Of a DNA stretch of 31,332 bases, positions 15,573 through 23,614 are shown one piece after another. Each line of letters begins with the position of its first letter. Position 1 is the first letter of the stretch. Source of the DNA: Firmicutes bacterium UBA5454 (GTDB lineage: Bacteria > Bacillota > Clostridia > Caldicoprobacterales > DTU083). Where the stretch lies: NCBI GenBank assembly GCA_002426555.1, contig DIQU01000108.1, positions 10,255-41,586 of the forward strand, given 5' to 3'. A program made the position numbers and the translations under genes. The notes below the pieces were generated by a model. That model did not search any database. It was not told where the DNA came from and saw only the letters and a list, made by a program, of their open reading frames with translations.

Positions 15573-18221
15573 CTACAGATTTTCATTTCTCAATGCATCT
15601 ACTATGTTTTCATCCCTGATTTTGCTCATGGAATACATCATGCTTACAAACACCACGATAAACACACTGAAAATACTTATCACTATGCCTTTTACAGGCA
15701 GGTAAAAGGTCGTCTCAACCCCATAGCTTATACTCTTATAGATTAAATAGGTAATGAAAATAGCTGCCGGCAGACCATACATCAACCCTTTTATACCGTA
15801 CAATATACATTCAAAGTTCAGCATCTTATTGAAACCTTTATCTGTCATGCCGACTGATTTCAACATGGCGAACTCCCGCCTTCTCAAATTCACATTGGTT
15901 GATATCGTATTGAACACATTGGCAATAGTTATCAACGATATCAAAATGATAAAGCCATAAGAGAATATTGAAATTATAGTTACGATATTTCTACTCTCCT
16001 GCATCATTCGAGCTATATTAGCGATATTTGTCGATAATCCAGCATCAGTAAGGATTTCTTTTATATCTGCTTCCGCTTGAAACGGATCATCTGCTGCAAA
16101 ATACATATTATGAGCATCCCACGATTCTTGCCCTTCAGAGAAAAGATTGCGTCCTGAATCTTCATCTACAATTAACATCATTGTATTCATATATGAGTAG
16201 TCGTCTAAACCAAATGGGGCTGTATCAGTGAAAGCTGCTATGTCTGCTTCTATTTGATCTTTCTCATTATTGTCTCCATCGTAATATTGCAGTGATAGAG
16301 ATTCAGCTGTCTTGTCTTTCAAAATATTAGTATTTCTAAATTTCTTTGCTTCATAATCATAATAATGCTGGTGGTCTATAATGATTCCAGTAAGTTGATT
16401 ATGCTCTTGAAATTGAGACTCTTCCAAACCCAGGCTGTTTATATACTCAGTAAAAGTATCATGATCTACTCCGTAAATATATACAGAAACTGAAATATCA
16501 TCCCCATCTTCTAAACCTTCATTTACATCTTGAATATATTTATTATAATATGACGCATTCACTTTCTCCTTAGGCAAAGACAATGAGCTGTATTCCTGGG
16601 CAATTGACGAACCTTGTTTCACACTATCAAGGGCAAGGATATTGTCATATGCCTCGCTTAAAGTATCCTCCGATTGTCCCTGATATGAATTGTAAAACAA
16701 ATCATAATTTGCATCCTTATAAACATTCATAACCGAATCCCGCAAATACATGGAGAACGCCGATGCTGATACAAACAGCACTACACTTATGAATAATGAT
16801 AATATTGTACTTCTATAGCGTTTCTTATTTCGTTTTAGGTTCTTTAAAGCCAAATCGCCTTCCATACCGAATAATTTTCTTGTCAACCACGAAGTTTTTA
16901 CCTGTTTAGTTTTCAGTTTGATATCAGTTGATTGTCTGATTGCATCTACTGCAGATGTTTTTGAACTTCGTTTTGCAGGTATATTTGCTGAGATTAAGAT
17001 GGTAATGAGTGCTGTAAATACAGCCGCAACTATAGACGGAACTGATACTGACACTGTGAGAGGGACATAGACTGCTGAAGTGACCAGACTCTCCAATAAA
17101 CCACTTACGAAGTAAAGAGTTACACCTATGCCTAAAATGCCTGCCAATACTCCTAAAGGTATTCCTATAGCTGCTAATATCAGGGCTTCAAAGAACACAG
17201 ATCGCCTTAATTGTTTGGAAGTAGCCCCCACACTTGAAAGCAGACCAAACTGCTTTGTCCTCTCACTTACAGATATGGAAAATGAATTATAGATCAAGGA
17301 AACAGAGCCTACCATGATAAGTCCAATCAGAATTGCGCCTAGACTGTATAAAACCCTGTCAAAGCTGTCATTGTCGCTGACGCCCATGTATCTCAATAAC
17401 TGTCTATTCTCATCGATATATTCCATCCCGCCGTTTCCAATACCTAAAGTTTCGGCGATTTTAACTTCCGTTTCGTAAATACTTCCAGGATTATAAGTAG
17501 TGAAAAATACGCTTAAATCCTTCTCTGCTCGGTTCCCATCAGTGACCAATTTACTAAAGTCCCTTGATGTTATAATGGTATATCCAGGTGATGAATACCC
17601 TTCCAGCTTATATGATAACCTGTTCATCACTCCAACAACGGTTAAAGTCCTTGTACTGCTGACATCAAGCTTTTCAGTAGTCCCATCCTCCATTTCTACA
17701 TACGGATTGCTTTGGTTAAGAGCGATTCCATCTTCTAATACTCTTTGCCCAATATTTAAATCCAAGGTGTCTCCAACCTGTATATCTATTCCACCATTGG
17801 ATTTAATGTGTTCAGGAATAACCACCTCATTTTCGTTTTGTGGCAGTCTTCCTTTGGTAAGATGGATCGGCAAAGCACCAAAAGCCTCATTGCTTAATTC
17901 CATCAAATAGAGATAGGGTTTATATTCATTTACGCCTCCCTCAAGCACTGAATACCCTGCAGAACGTGTGACAGCTGTTTCACTGATTTCATCCATATTC
18001 TTTAATTTTTCAGTATCCTCATAACTGATATTATGAACAGCAGCATGCCAGCAGCCTTCTTCTGCTATTGCTGCCTTAACCAAATAGCCTTGGAAACTGG
18101 ATATGAGAGTAGTAACAGCAGTAATCATAGCTGCAGACAATATGATACCTATAATTGTAACAATGGTACGGGTCTTATTTTTCTTTAGCCCTCTTAAGGT
18201 TACCTTGTTGATGATATTCAT
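15573..18221 (-). CDS. FtsX-like ABC transporter permease
   Basis: This 882-residue membrane protein has two FtsX-type units. The first membrane helix is at about residues 17-40; a large extracytoplasmic part follows, then helices near 290, 340 and 385 (LGAILIGLIMVGSVSLIYNS and following). A second unit begins at about 460 with NLKRNKKRYRSTILSLF, has another external region to about 740, and ends with three helices (IFSYGFIILISLITIANVF and on). LLSSVGAT and MLKSVGMT are the paired cytoplasmic coupling motifs. Its ATG shares one base with the ATPase stop (TAATG), so they form one operon. Together with the kinase and regulator upstream this resembles antimicrobial-peptide detoxification modules, although it is longer than BceB and has a two-unit MacB/LolCE-like layout. 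The substrate is unknown. Confidence 0.88.
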   Translation of the reverse strand: MNIINKVTLRGLKKNKTRTIVTIIGIILSAAMITAVTTLISSFQGYLVKAAIAEEGCWHAAVHNISYEDTEKLKNMDEISETAVTRSAGYSVLEGGVNEYKPYLYLMELSNEAFGALPIHLTKGRLPQNENEVVIPEHIKSNGGIDIQVGDTLDLNIGQRVLEDGIALNQSNPYVEMEDGTTEKLDVSSTRTLTVVGVMNRLSYKLEGYSSPGYTIITSRDFSKLVTDGNRAEKDLSVFFTTYNPGSIYETEVKIAETLGIGNGGMEYIDENRQLLRYMGVSDNDSFDRVLYSLGAILIGLIMVGSVSLIYNSFSISVSERTKQFGLLSSVGATSKQLRRSVFFEALILAAIGIPLGVLAGILGIGVTLYFVSGLLESLVTSAVYVPLTVSVSVPSIVAAVFTALITILISANIPAKRSSKTSAVDAIRQSTDIKLKTKQVKTSWLTRKLFGMEGDLALKNLKRNKKRYRSTILSLFISVVLFVSASAFSMYLRDSVMNVYKDANYDLFYNSYQGQSEDTLSEAYDNILALDSVKQGSSIAQEYSSLSLPKEKVNASYYNKYIQDVNEGLEDGDDISVSVYIYGVDHDTFTEYINSLGLEESQFQEHNQLTGIIIDHQHYYDYEAKKFRNTNILKDKTAESLSLQYYDGDNNEKDQIEADIAAFTDTAPFGLDDYSYMNTMMLIVDEDSGRNLFSEGQESWDAHNMYFAADDPFQAEADIKEILTDAGLSTNIANIARMMQESRNIVTIISIFSYGFIILISLITIANVFNTISTNVNLRRREFAMLKSVGMTDKGFNKMLNFECILYGIKGLMYGLPAAIFITYLIYKSISYGVETTFYLPVKGIVISIFSVFIVVFVSMMYSMSKIRDENIVDALRNENL

Positions 18222-18901
18222 TACCGGATCACCTCGTCCCTGGAAATCATTCCATCTTCAATGCTTATAATCCGATCAGCCTGCAGAGCAATTCTTTCAT
18301 CATGAGTTATAATGATTAAAGTTTGATTAAATTTCTGATTGTATAGTTTCAAAAGAGCTATGATCTCTTCACTGTTTTTACTGTCAAGATTTCCTGTAGG
18401 CTCATCTGCCAGCACCAAAGCAGGATTGTTGATCAGCGCCCGCCCAATTGATACTCTTTGCTGCTGCCCGCCGGATAATTGGTTAGGAAGGTGGTTTACT
18501 CTATCCTCTAAGTCTAAAGTAGATAATAGCTCATGTAATCTGCCCTTATCCTCTTTTCTACTGTCCAACAGAAGAGGCAAAGTTATATTTTCTTCTAAAG
18601 TTAAAACGGGAATCAAGTTATAAAATTGATAGATAAGCCCAATTTGTCTGCGTCTAAAAATTGCCAACTGAGAACTGTCAAGGCTGTAAATTTCAGTTCC
18701 GTCAATGAAAACCTTACCTGATGTAGGAGTATCAACACCGCCTATTATGTGCAGCAATGTAGATTTGCCAGAACCAGAAGGACCGATAATAGCCGTAAAC
18801 TGACCCTTTTCCATAGTAAATGATACGTTGTTCAGTGCTGTCACTGCTGTATCACCTTTGCCATATATCTTAGTTAAACCTTGCACCTGTAAAATTTCCA
18901 T
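18221..18901 (-). CDS. ABC transporter ATP-binding protein (MacB/BceA type)
   Basis: This 226-residue nucleotide-binding subunit has Walker A GPSGSGKST (about 40-48), a Q-loop near YQFYNLIPVLT, signature LSGGQQQR, Walker B ALVLADEP and a switch histidine in IIITHDE. The ATG at 18901 (MEILQVQGLTKIYGKGD) was chosen because CGGAGGTGC lies just upstream; the longer frame to 18925 starts before that site. It is followed with a one-base overlap by its permease. The family powers export or membrane release of peptides and lipids. Confidence 0.95.
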   Translation of the reverse strand: MEILQVQGLTKIYGKGDTAVTALNNVSFTMEKGQFTAIIGPSGSGKSTLLHIIGGVDTPTSGKVFIDGTEIYSLDSSQLAIFRRRQIGLIYQFYNLIPVLTLEENITLPLLLDSRKEDKGRLHELLSTLDLEDRVNHLPNQLSGGQQQRVSIGRALINNPALVLADEPTGNLDSKNSEEIIALLKLYNQKFNQTLIIITHDERIALQADRIISIEDGMISRDEVIR

Positions 18902-19200
18902 AAAGCACCTCCGAATAAATTGCACTATAATTTCTTACAGAGTGATGTAAGTAAATCACGTGTTTGATGTTTTACTTTTTGCTTTTGAGATTAATTATAA
19001 AGCAATGATATGACAATTCGGTGACTATTGTGGTGACAGTTTCGTCACTTTGAAGGACATATCTCTATTTTGGAAGATCCTTCGCTAACACTCTGGATGA
19101 CAGCTAGAGGTTTCGTCATTCAGAACGCAGTGATGAATCTGTTTCTAATATCCTTCCTTACACCCAGGATGACACGGAAAACTTAGTTCCTGATTTCAGT
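18902..19200. other. Intergenic stretch between kinase and ABC genes
   Basis: About 300 bp with no gene. The right part (19045-19190) carries degenerate scraps such as GGATGACAG (19093) and AGGATGACAC (19167), like the roughly repeated GGAATGACAAG near 23515. The left part holds the promoter and regulator sites described separately. Confidence 0.5.
18994..19040 (-). promoter_or_regulatory. Activator-type promoter of the ABC operon with direct repeats
   Basis: A TATAAT (18999-18994) lacks a good -35 box. Instead three GTCA-centred half-sites (GTCA at 19037-19034, 19025-19022 and 19014-19011 on the minus strand) are spaced 12 and 11 bp apart. They cover the -35 position. Helical-turn-spaced direct repeats over a missing -35 box are typical binding sites for OmpR-family regulators, so the adjacent response regulator is the likely activator. 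Confidence 0.5.
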
Positions 19201-20223
19201 TTATATTATCGATTTATATAAGCGGACTGTAAACTCAGAGCCCTTACCCAGCTCACTTTTCACTATTATATCTCCGCCTTGATTTCTAATAATGCTTTTT
19301 GACATTGCAAGGCCGATTCCTACACTATCCAGTGATGAATTTTTGCCCTTGTAAAAGCGGGTAAAAATGTGAGGCAGGTCTTCTTTGCTGATGCCAACGC
19401 CATTATCAACTATTTTAATTTCTTTATATAAAGGGTTGTCCTGAGCCGAAATGTAAATCTTTCCACCCTCTGGTGTATGCTCAATACAGTTTTTCAGTAT
19501 ATTTGTTAATGCCTCTGCTGTCCAGTTTACATCACAAGACAGCTTAAGTTGTTCGGAGCTGTAATTGTAAATATATTGAATGTCTTTAAGCTCCATAGAA
19601 ATCAATAGGGGATTTATTGCTTTATCGATCAGTGTCTTAACAGACACATCTTTCTTATTCATTTCCACTACTCCAGCATCCAGCTTGGACACTTTTAGGA
19701 GCGAAGAAACCAGCCATTCGATTCTTTCCAATTGGACTTGTAAGTGTAAAATAAACTCCTTACGCTTTTGTTCTGACAAGTTTTCATCTTCCAGCAAGTC
19801 TATCATGACCATCATCGAAGTAAGGGGGGTTTTTATTTGGTGAGAAATATCTGCCATGTGATCTGCCAAGATCACCTTTTCCTGTTTCAGCTGTTCATTA
19901 TATTCTGAGAGCATTAAAGTGACTTTATAAATTTCACTTTTTAGGATACTCAATTCACCTTCATGGTTATCTCGTATATCCAGTGAATATTCACCGCTGC
20001 TGATACGTCTTAAATATTCCGATAAGCTTTCAATTTGTTTGTATCGGTAAAAGGTAAATAGGTAAAAACATGTGCATAATAGAAAGACAGCAATTATTAT
20101 GAGTATTCCCGCCTGCCTGCTTATCAGGAAACCAGCTGTAATCAAAATCACAGCTAGAATTGTCAATATTATTGTGCAGGTTCTTATTTCCCTATTTCGA
20201 AAAAAAGACAGAGTTTCCACCAC
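19201..20223 (-). CDS. Sensor histidine kinase with two short-linked membrane helices
   Basis: This is a 340-residue kinase. Two membrane helices (about 15-35 and 38-58) are joined by only a few residues, so there is no external sensor domain. A HAMP-like linker follows, then H-box SHQIKTPLTS with His128, N-box NILKNCIEHTPEGG, and ATP-lid motifs DNGVGIS and GIGLAMSK. Kinases of this short-loop type usually sense through a partner ABC permease, which fits the operon downstream. The start appears to be GTG two bases after the regulator TAA; no good ribosome binding site is seen, so translational coupling is likely and the exact start is uncertain. Confidence 0.93.
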   Translation of the reverse strand: MVETLSFFRNREIRTCTIILTILAVILITAGFLISRQAGILIIIAVFLLCTCFYLFTFYRYKQIESLSEYLRRISSGEYSLDIRDNHEGELSILKSEIYKVTLMLSEYNEQLKQEKVILADHMADISHQIKTPLTSMMVMIDLLEDENLSEQKRKEFILHLQVQLERIEWLVSSLLKVSKLDAGVVEMNKKDVSVKTLIDKAINPLLISMELKDIQYIYNYSSEQLKLSCDVNWTAEALTNILKNCIEHTPEGGKIYISAQDNPLYKEIKIVDNGVGISKEDLPHIFTRFYKGKNSSLDSVGIGLAMSKSIIRNQGGDIIVKSELGKGSEFTVRLYKSII

Positions 20224-20224
20224 C

Positions 20225-20896
20225 TTAAATCTGATAGCCCATCCCTCTTACAGTTTTTATTATCTGGGGGTTTTGAGGATCATCTTCAATTTTTTCACGC
20301 AGTCGTTTTATGTAAACAGTGAGGGTATTATCATTGACAAAATCCCCAGACACATCCCAAATACTCTCAATAAGCTGATTTCTAGTTAATACGTGTCCTT
20401 CATTATTCATTAAAGTGAGCAGCAGCCTATACTCCAGCGCAGTTAAGAATACATCTTCGCCATTCTTTGTAACGTTCCCCTTTGTGATATTAACAACTAC
20501 ATTTCCATAACGAAATATACTATCGTCATTCGTTTGCTTTTGAGCACGGCGGAGTACTGAGCGTATCCGGGATTGAAGCTCTCGAATTCGAAAGGGTTTT
20601 GTTATATAGTCATCTGCACCAATATCCAATCCCATAACAACACTGCCTTCATCGTCTCTGGCAGTGATGAATATTACTGGTGTATCGTCCTTTTCTTTCA
20701 GCTTTCTGCAAATATCAAAGCCATTACCGTCAGGCAGCGTAATATCCAGCAAGGCTATATCAAATTGCACTTCCTGTATTTTTCTTAATGCTGATTCGGC
20801 ATTATAACAGATAGTCACTTCAAATCCTTCTTGGGTCAAAGAATATTCAAGACCCAGGGCAATAGTTTTATCATCTTCAACTAATAACAGTCTCAT
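20225..20896 (-). CDS. OmpR-family response regulator
   Basis: This 223-residue regulator has a receiver domain with acidic pocket EDD (7-9), phosphoacceptor Asp51 in LLDITLPDGNGF, Thr in FITARDD and Lys in ITKPF. A winged-helix DNA-binding domain follows from about residue 125, with the typical LTALEYRLL and RTVRGMGYQI ends. The ATG is preceded by GGAGGG. It is the first gene of the regulator-kinase pair and probably activates the ABC promoter at 18994-19040. Confidence 0.95.
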   Translation of the reverse strand: MRLLLVEDDKTIALGLEYSLTQEGFEVTICYNAESALRKIQEVQFDIALLDITLPDGNGFDICRKLKEKDDTPVIFITARDDEGSVVMGLDIGADDYITKPFRIRELQSRIRSVLRRAQKQTNDDSIFRYGNVVVNITKGNVTKNGEDVFLTALEYRLLLTLMNNEGHVLTRNQLIESIWDVSGDFVNDNTLTVYIKRLREKIEDDPQNPQIIKTVRGMGYQI

Positions 20897-21011
20897 TATA
20901 CCCTCCCTTCTACACTGGCATCTTCAATGTTCAAGCCTCTCCCTAGCAGTGAAAACAAACCCAAAGACAAAACGCTGTTGGCTTTAAAATAAATGGATAA
21001 TCTTGCTTACA

Positions 21012-21022
21012 ATTGTATCATA
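21012..21022 (-). promoter_or_regulatory. Extended -10 promoter of the regulator-kinase operon
   Basis: TGATACAAT (TACAAT at 21017-21012 with TG one base upstream) fits an extended -10 promoter; no -35 box is apparent. It would give a leader of about 110 nt. The surrounding 50 bp has a diverged second copy at 15184-15236. Confidence 0.5.
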
Positions 21023-21049
21023 CTTTCTAAAGAAGTTTATTTTTACCAT

Positions 21050-21084
21050 AAAAAAAGGATGCCATATTGTACTGAATGACATCC
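21050..21084 (-). terminator. Transketolase terminator
   Basis: On the minus strand GGATGTCA (21084-21077) pairs with TGGCATCC (21064-21057) across a 12-nt loop, with one G-U pair, and is followed by a run of T to 21050. It lies about 75 bp past the tkt stop. Confidence 0.8.
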
Positions 21085-21157
21085 CGCTTTCTTGTTACGA
21101 TATTATTTTCATCTCTGAATAATGTTCTTTTAAACTTAATATTCGTAAAAGATTTCT

Positions 21158-23146
21158 TTACTTCCCAAGTACCTTTAGTGCCTTGTCAACTACATTCTCT
21201 ACTGTGAAACCAAATTCTTTAAACAGGGTATTAGCAGGGCCTGATGCACCAAAATCGTCTTTGGATATTACATTTCCATCCAGCCCTGTATATTTGTGCC
21301 AGCCGAAGGAAGAAAGCGCTTCTACTGCCAGTCTTGCTCTTACACTCTTTGGCAATACCTTTTCCTTATATTCATCGGACTGTTCCTCGAAAATTTCCCA
21401 GGAAGGCATGCTGACTACCCTTGCATCAATTCCCTGTTCTCTCAGCTGTTTCTGTGCTTCTACAATCAACTGAACTTCAGAACCTGTTGCCATTAGTATA
21501 ATATCTGGTGTTTCCTTTTCGGATTCTGACAGGGTATATGCACCTTTCAATGCATCAGGACCGCTTCCATCAAGCAATGGCAGATTCTGCCTTGTTAGAA
21601 CCAGTGCAGTAGGGCTGTCTGTTCTAGTAAGTGCTGAGAGATATGCTGCTGCAGTTTCTCTGGAATCAGCAGGTCGAATAACTGTGAAATTAGGAATACT
21701 TCTAATTGCGGCCAATTGCTCAACAGGCTGATGGGTAGGTCCGTCTTCTCCAACACCTATGCTGTCATGGGTTAGAACATAAAGTACCGGCTGCTTCATT
21801 AAAGCGGATAAGCGCATGGCACCTTTCATATAGTCGCAAAATACAAAGAAAGTAGCAACATAAGGTCTTAAACCTCCATGAACACTCATACCGTTGGCAA
21901 TTGCTGCCATAGCATGCTCACGTACTCCAAAATGCAGATTGGAGCCTGAATAATCTTCAGCTGAAAAATCAGCCTTACCCTTCATTACAGTCTTGTTGGA
22001 TGGAGCTAAATCCGCAGAGCCTCCAATCATATTAGGCAAGTACTTCGTCAGACGATTTAATACTTCTCCGGATGCGGAACGAGTGGCTGTTGCTCCTTCA
22101 AATTGCCAGTATGACTCATCGTTGAGAAGGTCTGCCTGCAGTTCAGGGTTATGCCATTTATTCCATTCAGTAACCAACTCAGGATATTCCTTTTCATAGG
22201 ACTTCCATAGAGCATCCCACTCTTCCTGAGCTTCTTTCCCTTTTTCCTGTATACCCTTCATATGCTTACGAACTTCCTGTGGCACATAGAACTCTTCTTC
22301 TGTATTGTATTCCAAAAACTTTTTGGCTTCCAGCAGATTGTCTACACCCAGGGGTTCTCCATGAGCAGAAGCCTTACCTTGTTTTGCAGGCGAGCCATAA
22401 CCTATTTCTGTGATAATTTCAATCAGGGTAGGTTTGTCAGTCTCCTTTTTGGCTTCTGCCAATGCAGCTTCTATGGCATCTATATCATTGCCGTCTTCTA
22501 CCTTTAAGACCTGCCAGTTGTATGCCTCAAATCGTTTGCCAGCATCTTCTGTAAAAGCCAGATCGGTGCTGCCTTCAATGGTAATAGAGTTTGAGTCATA
22601 CAAAACAATCAGCTTGCCCAGTTTTAAGCTTCCAGCCAGAGAAGCAGCTTCACTTGAAATGCCTTCCATCATGCAGCCGTCACCGCAGAGAGCATATGTA
22701 TAATGGTCTACAATTTCGTGACCCGGCTTGTTGAATTTAGCAGCCAGATGTCTTTCAGCCATAGCCATACCCACAGCGTTGGAAATTCCCTGCCCTAAGG
22801 GTCCAGTGGTAACTTCTACACCTACAGTATGACCGTATTCAGGATGTCCCGGTGTTTTGCTGCCCCATTGTCTGAAATTCATTAGCTCGTCCATGCTCAA
22901 ACCATAACCAAACAGGTGAAGCAAGGAATAAATCAGCATAGAGCCATGGCCTGCTGAAAGAATGAAACGGTCTCTGTCTACCCAATCCGGGTCGGCAGGG
23001 TTGTGTTTCATAACCTTTGCCCATAAGGTGTACGCCATTGGTGCTGCTCCCATAGGCAGACCTGGATGTCCCGATTTTGCTTTTTCTACGCCTTCTGCAG
23101 AAAGAATGCGTATGGAATTAATAGTTAACTGGTCAATTTTACTCAT
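21158..23146 (-). CDS. tkt: Transketolase
   Basis: This 662-residue enzyme of the non-oxidative pentose phosphate pathway transfers two-carbon units with thiamine diphosphate and a divalent metal. SGHPGLPMG (25-33) and SAGHGSM (64-70) carry substrate and cofactor histidines. GDGCMMEG (155-162) followed by YDSNSITIEG is the thiamine diphosphate and metal motif. GVREHAMAAI and HDSIGVGEDGPTHQP belong to the pyrimidine domain, and the C-terminal domain is complete. Length is normal. AGGAGG precedes the ATG. It is transcribed alone, from its own promoter to its own terminator. Confidence 0.98.
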   Translation of the reverse strand: MSKIDQLTINSIRILSAEGVEKAKSGHPGLPMGAAPMAYTLWAKVMKHNPADPDWVDRDRFILSAGHGSMLIYSLLHLFGYGLSMDELMNFRQWGSKTPGHPEYGHTVGVEVTTGPLGQGISNAVGMAMAERHLAAKFNKPGHEIVDHYTYALCGDGCMMEGISSEAASLAGSLKLGKLIVLYDSNSITIEGSTDLAFTEDAGKRFEAYNWQVLKVEDGNDIDAIEAALAEAKKETDKPTLIEIITEIGYGSPAKQGKASAHGEPLGVDNLLEAKKFLEYNTEEEFYVPQEVRKHMKGIQEKGKEAQEEWDALWKSYEKEYPELVTEWNKWHNPELQADLLNDESYWQFEGATATRSASGEVLNRLTKYLPNMIGGSADLAPSNKTVMKGKADFSAEDYSGSNLHFGVREHAMAAIANGMSVHGGLRPYVATFFVFCDYMKGAMRLSALMKQPVLYVLTHDSIGVGEDGPTHQPVEQLAAIRSIPNFTVIRPADSRETAAAYLSALTRTDSPTALVLTRQNLPLLDGSGPDALKGAYTLSESEKETPDIILMATGSEVQLIVEAQKQLREQGIDARVVSMPSWEIFEEQSDEYKEKVLPKSVRARLAVEALSSFGWHKYTGLDGNVISKDDFGASGPANTLFKEFGFTVENVVDKALKVLGK

Positions 23147-23296
23147 CCATTTATCCTCCTGTATCTTAATTAATTTCTTTTAAGACCCCTAACCCTCGGA
23201 TACAGCCATTTAACTGCCGCAGATACAGCACAATAAAACTTAAGTCTTATAATCAGGCGATATCATTATTAGAGGTTGCTTGTCATATTCTACTTG

Positions 23297-23325
23297 ATTA
23301 TACTATTTTCTATCCTTATTTACAA
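23297..23325 (-). promoter_or_regulatory. Transketolase promoter
   Basis: TTGTAA (23325-23320) and TATAAT (23302-23297) are separated by 17 bp. Transcription from near 23290 would give a leader of about 145 nt, in which I see no known riboswitch or T-box. Confidence 0.7.
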
Positions 23326-23378
23326 GGTTAGCGATTTACTCCATATAAGACCATGGCTGGTTGATCAGGACAGTATGT

Positions 23379-23427
23379 AAAAAAACAAAAGCCCTTAACC
23401 TAATATATAGAGTAGGTTTTGGGCTTT
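23379..23427 (-). terminator. Terminator after spoIVA
   Basis: AAAGCCC (23427-23421) pairs with GGGCTTT (23394-23388), with an inner AACCTA and TAGGTT pairing, and is followed on the minus strand by T-rich sequence to 23379. The hairpin is also symmetrical enough to act on the other strand. Confidence 0.75.
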
Positions 23428-23434
23428 ACAACCA

Positions 23435-23469
23435 GTATCCTGTATCCCGTATCCCGTATCCCGTATCCA
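23435..23469. repeat. Heptamer tandem repeat, array 1
   Basis: Five units of 7 bp: GTATCCT, three perfect GTATCCC, and GTATCCA. It lies between the hairpin at 23388-23427 and the spoIVA stop. Confidence 0.9.
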
Positions 23470-23546
23470 GTGATAATTGAGAACTGTCCCCGTCCCCCGA
23501 TTCCTCGTAAACTCGGAATGACAAGATTTAAGTGTTACAGCATACT

Positions 23547-23609
23547 AGCATCTAGCATCTAACATCCAGCATCCAGTATCTAGTCTCTAGTCTCTAGTCT
23601 CTAGTCTCT
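23547..23609. repeat. Heptamer tandem repeat, array 2
   Basis: Nine contiguous 7-bp units that drift gradually: AGCATCT twice, AACATCC, AGCATCC, AGTATCT, then four AGTCTCT. The middle units resemble those of array 1, so the two arrays share an origin. It ends 6 bp before the spoIVA stop codon. Between the arrays (23470-23546) a run near 23480 (gagaactgtccccgtccccc) resembles extragenic repeats common in related genomes. Confidence 0.9.
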
Positions 23610-23614
23610 AGCAC

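Noticed and set aside
23435..23609. CRISPR array
   Set aside because: The units are contiguous 7-mers with no spacers, so this is a simple tandem repeat.
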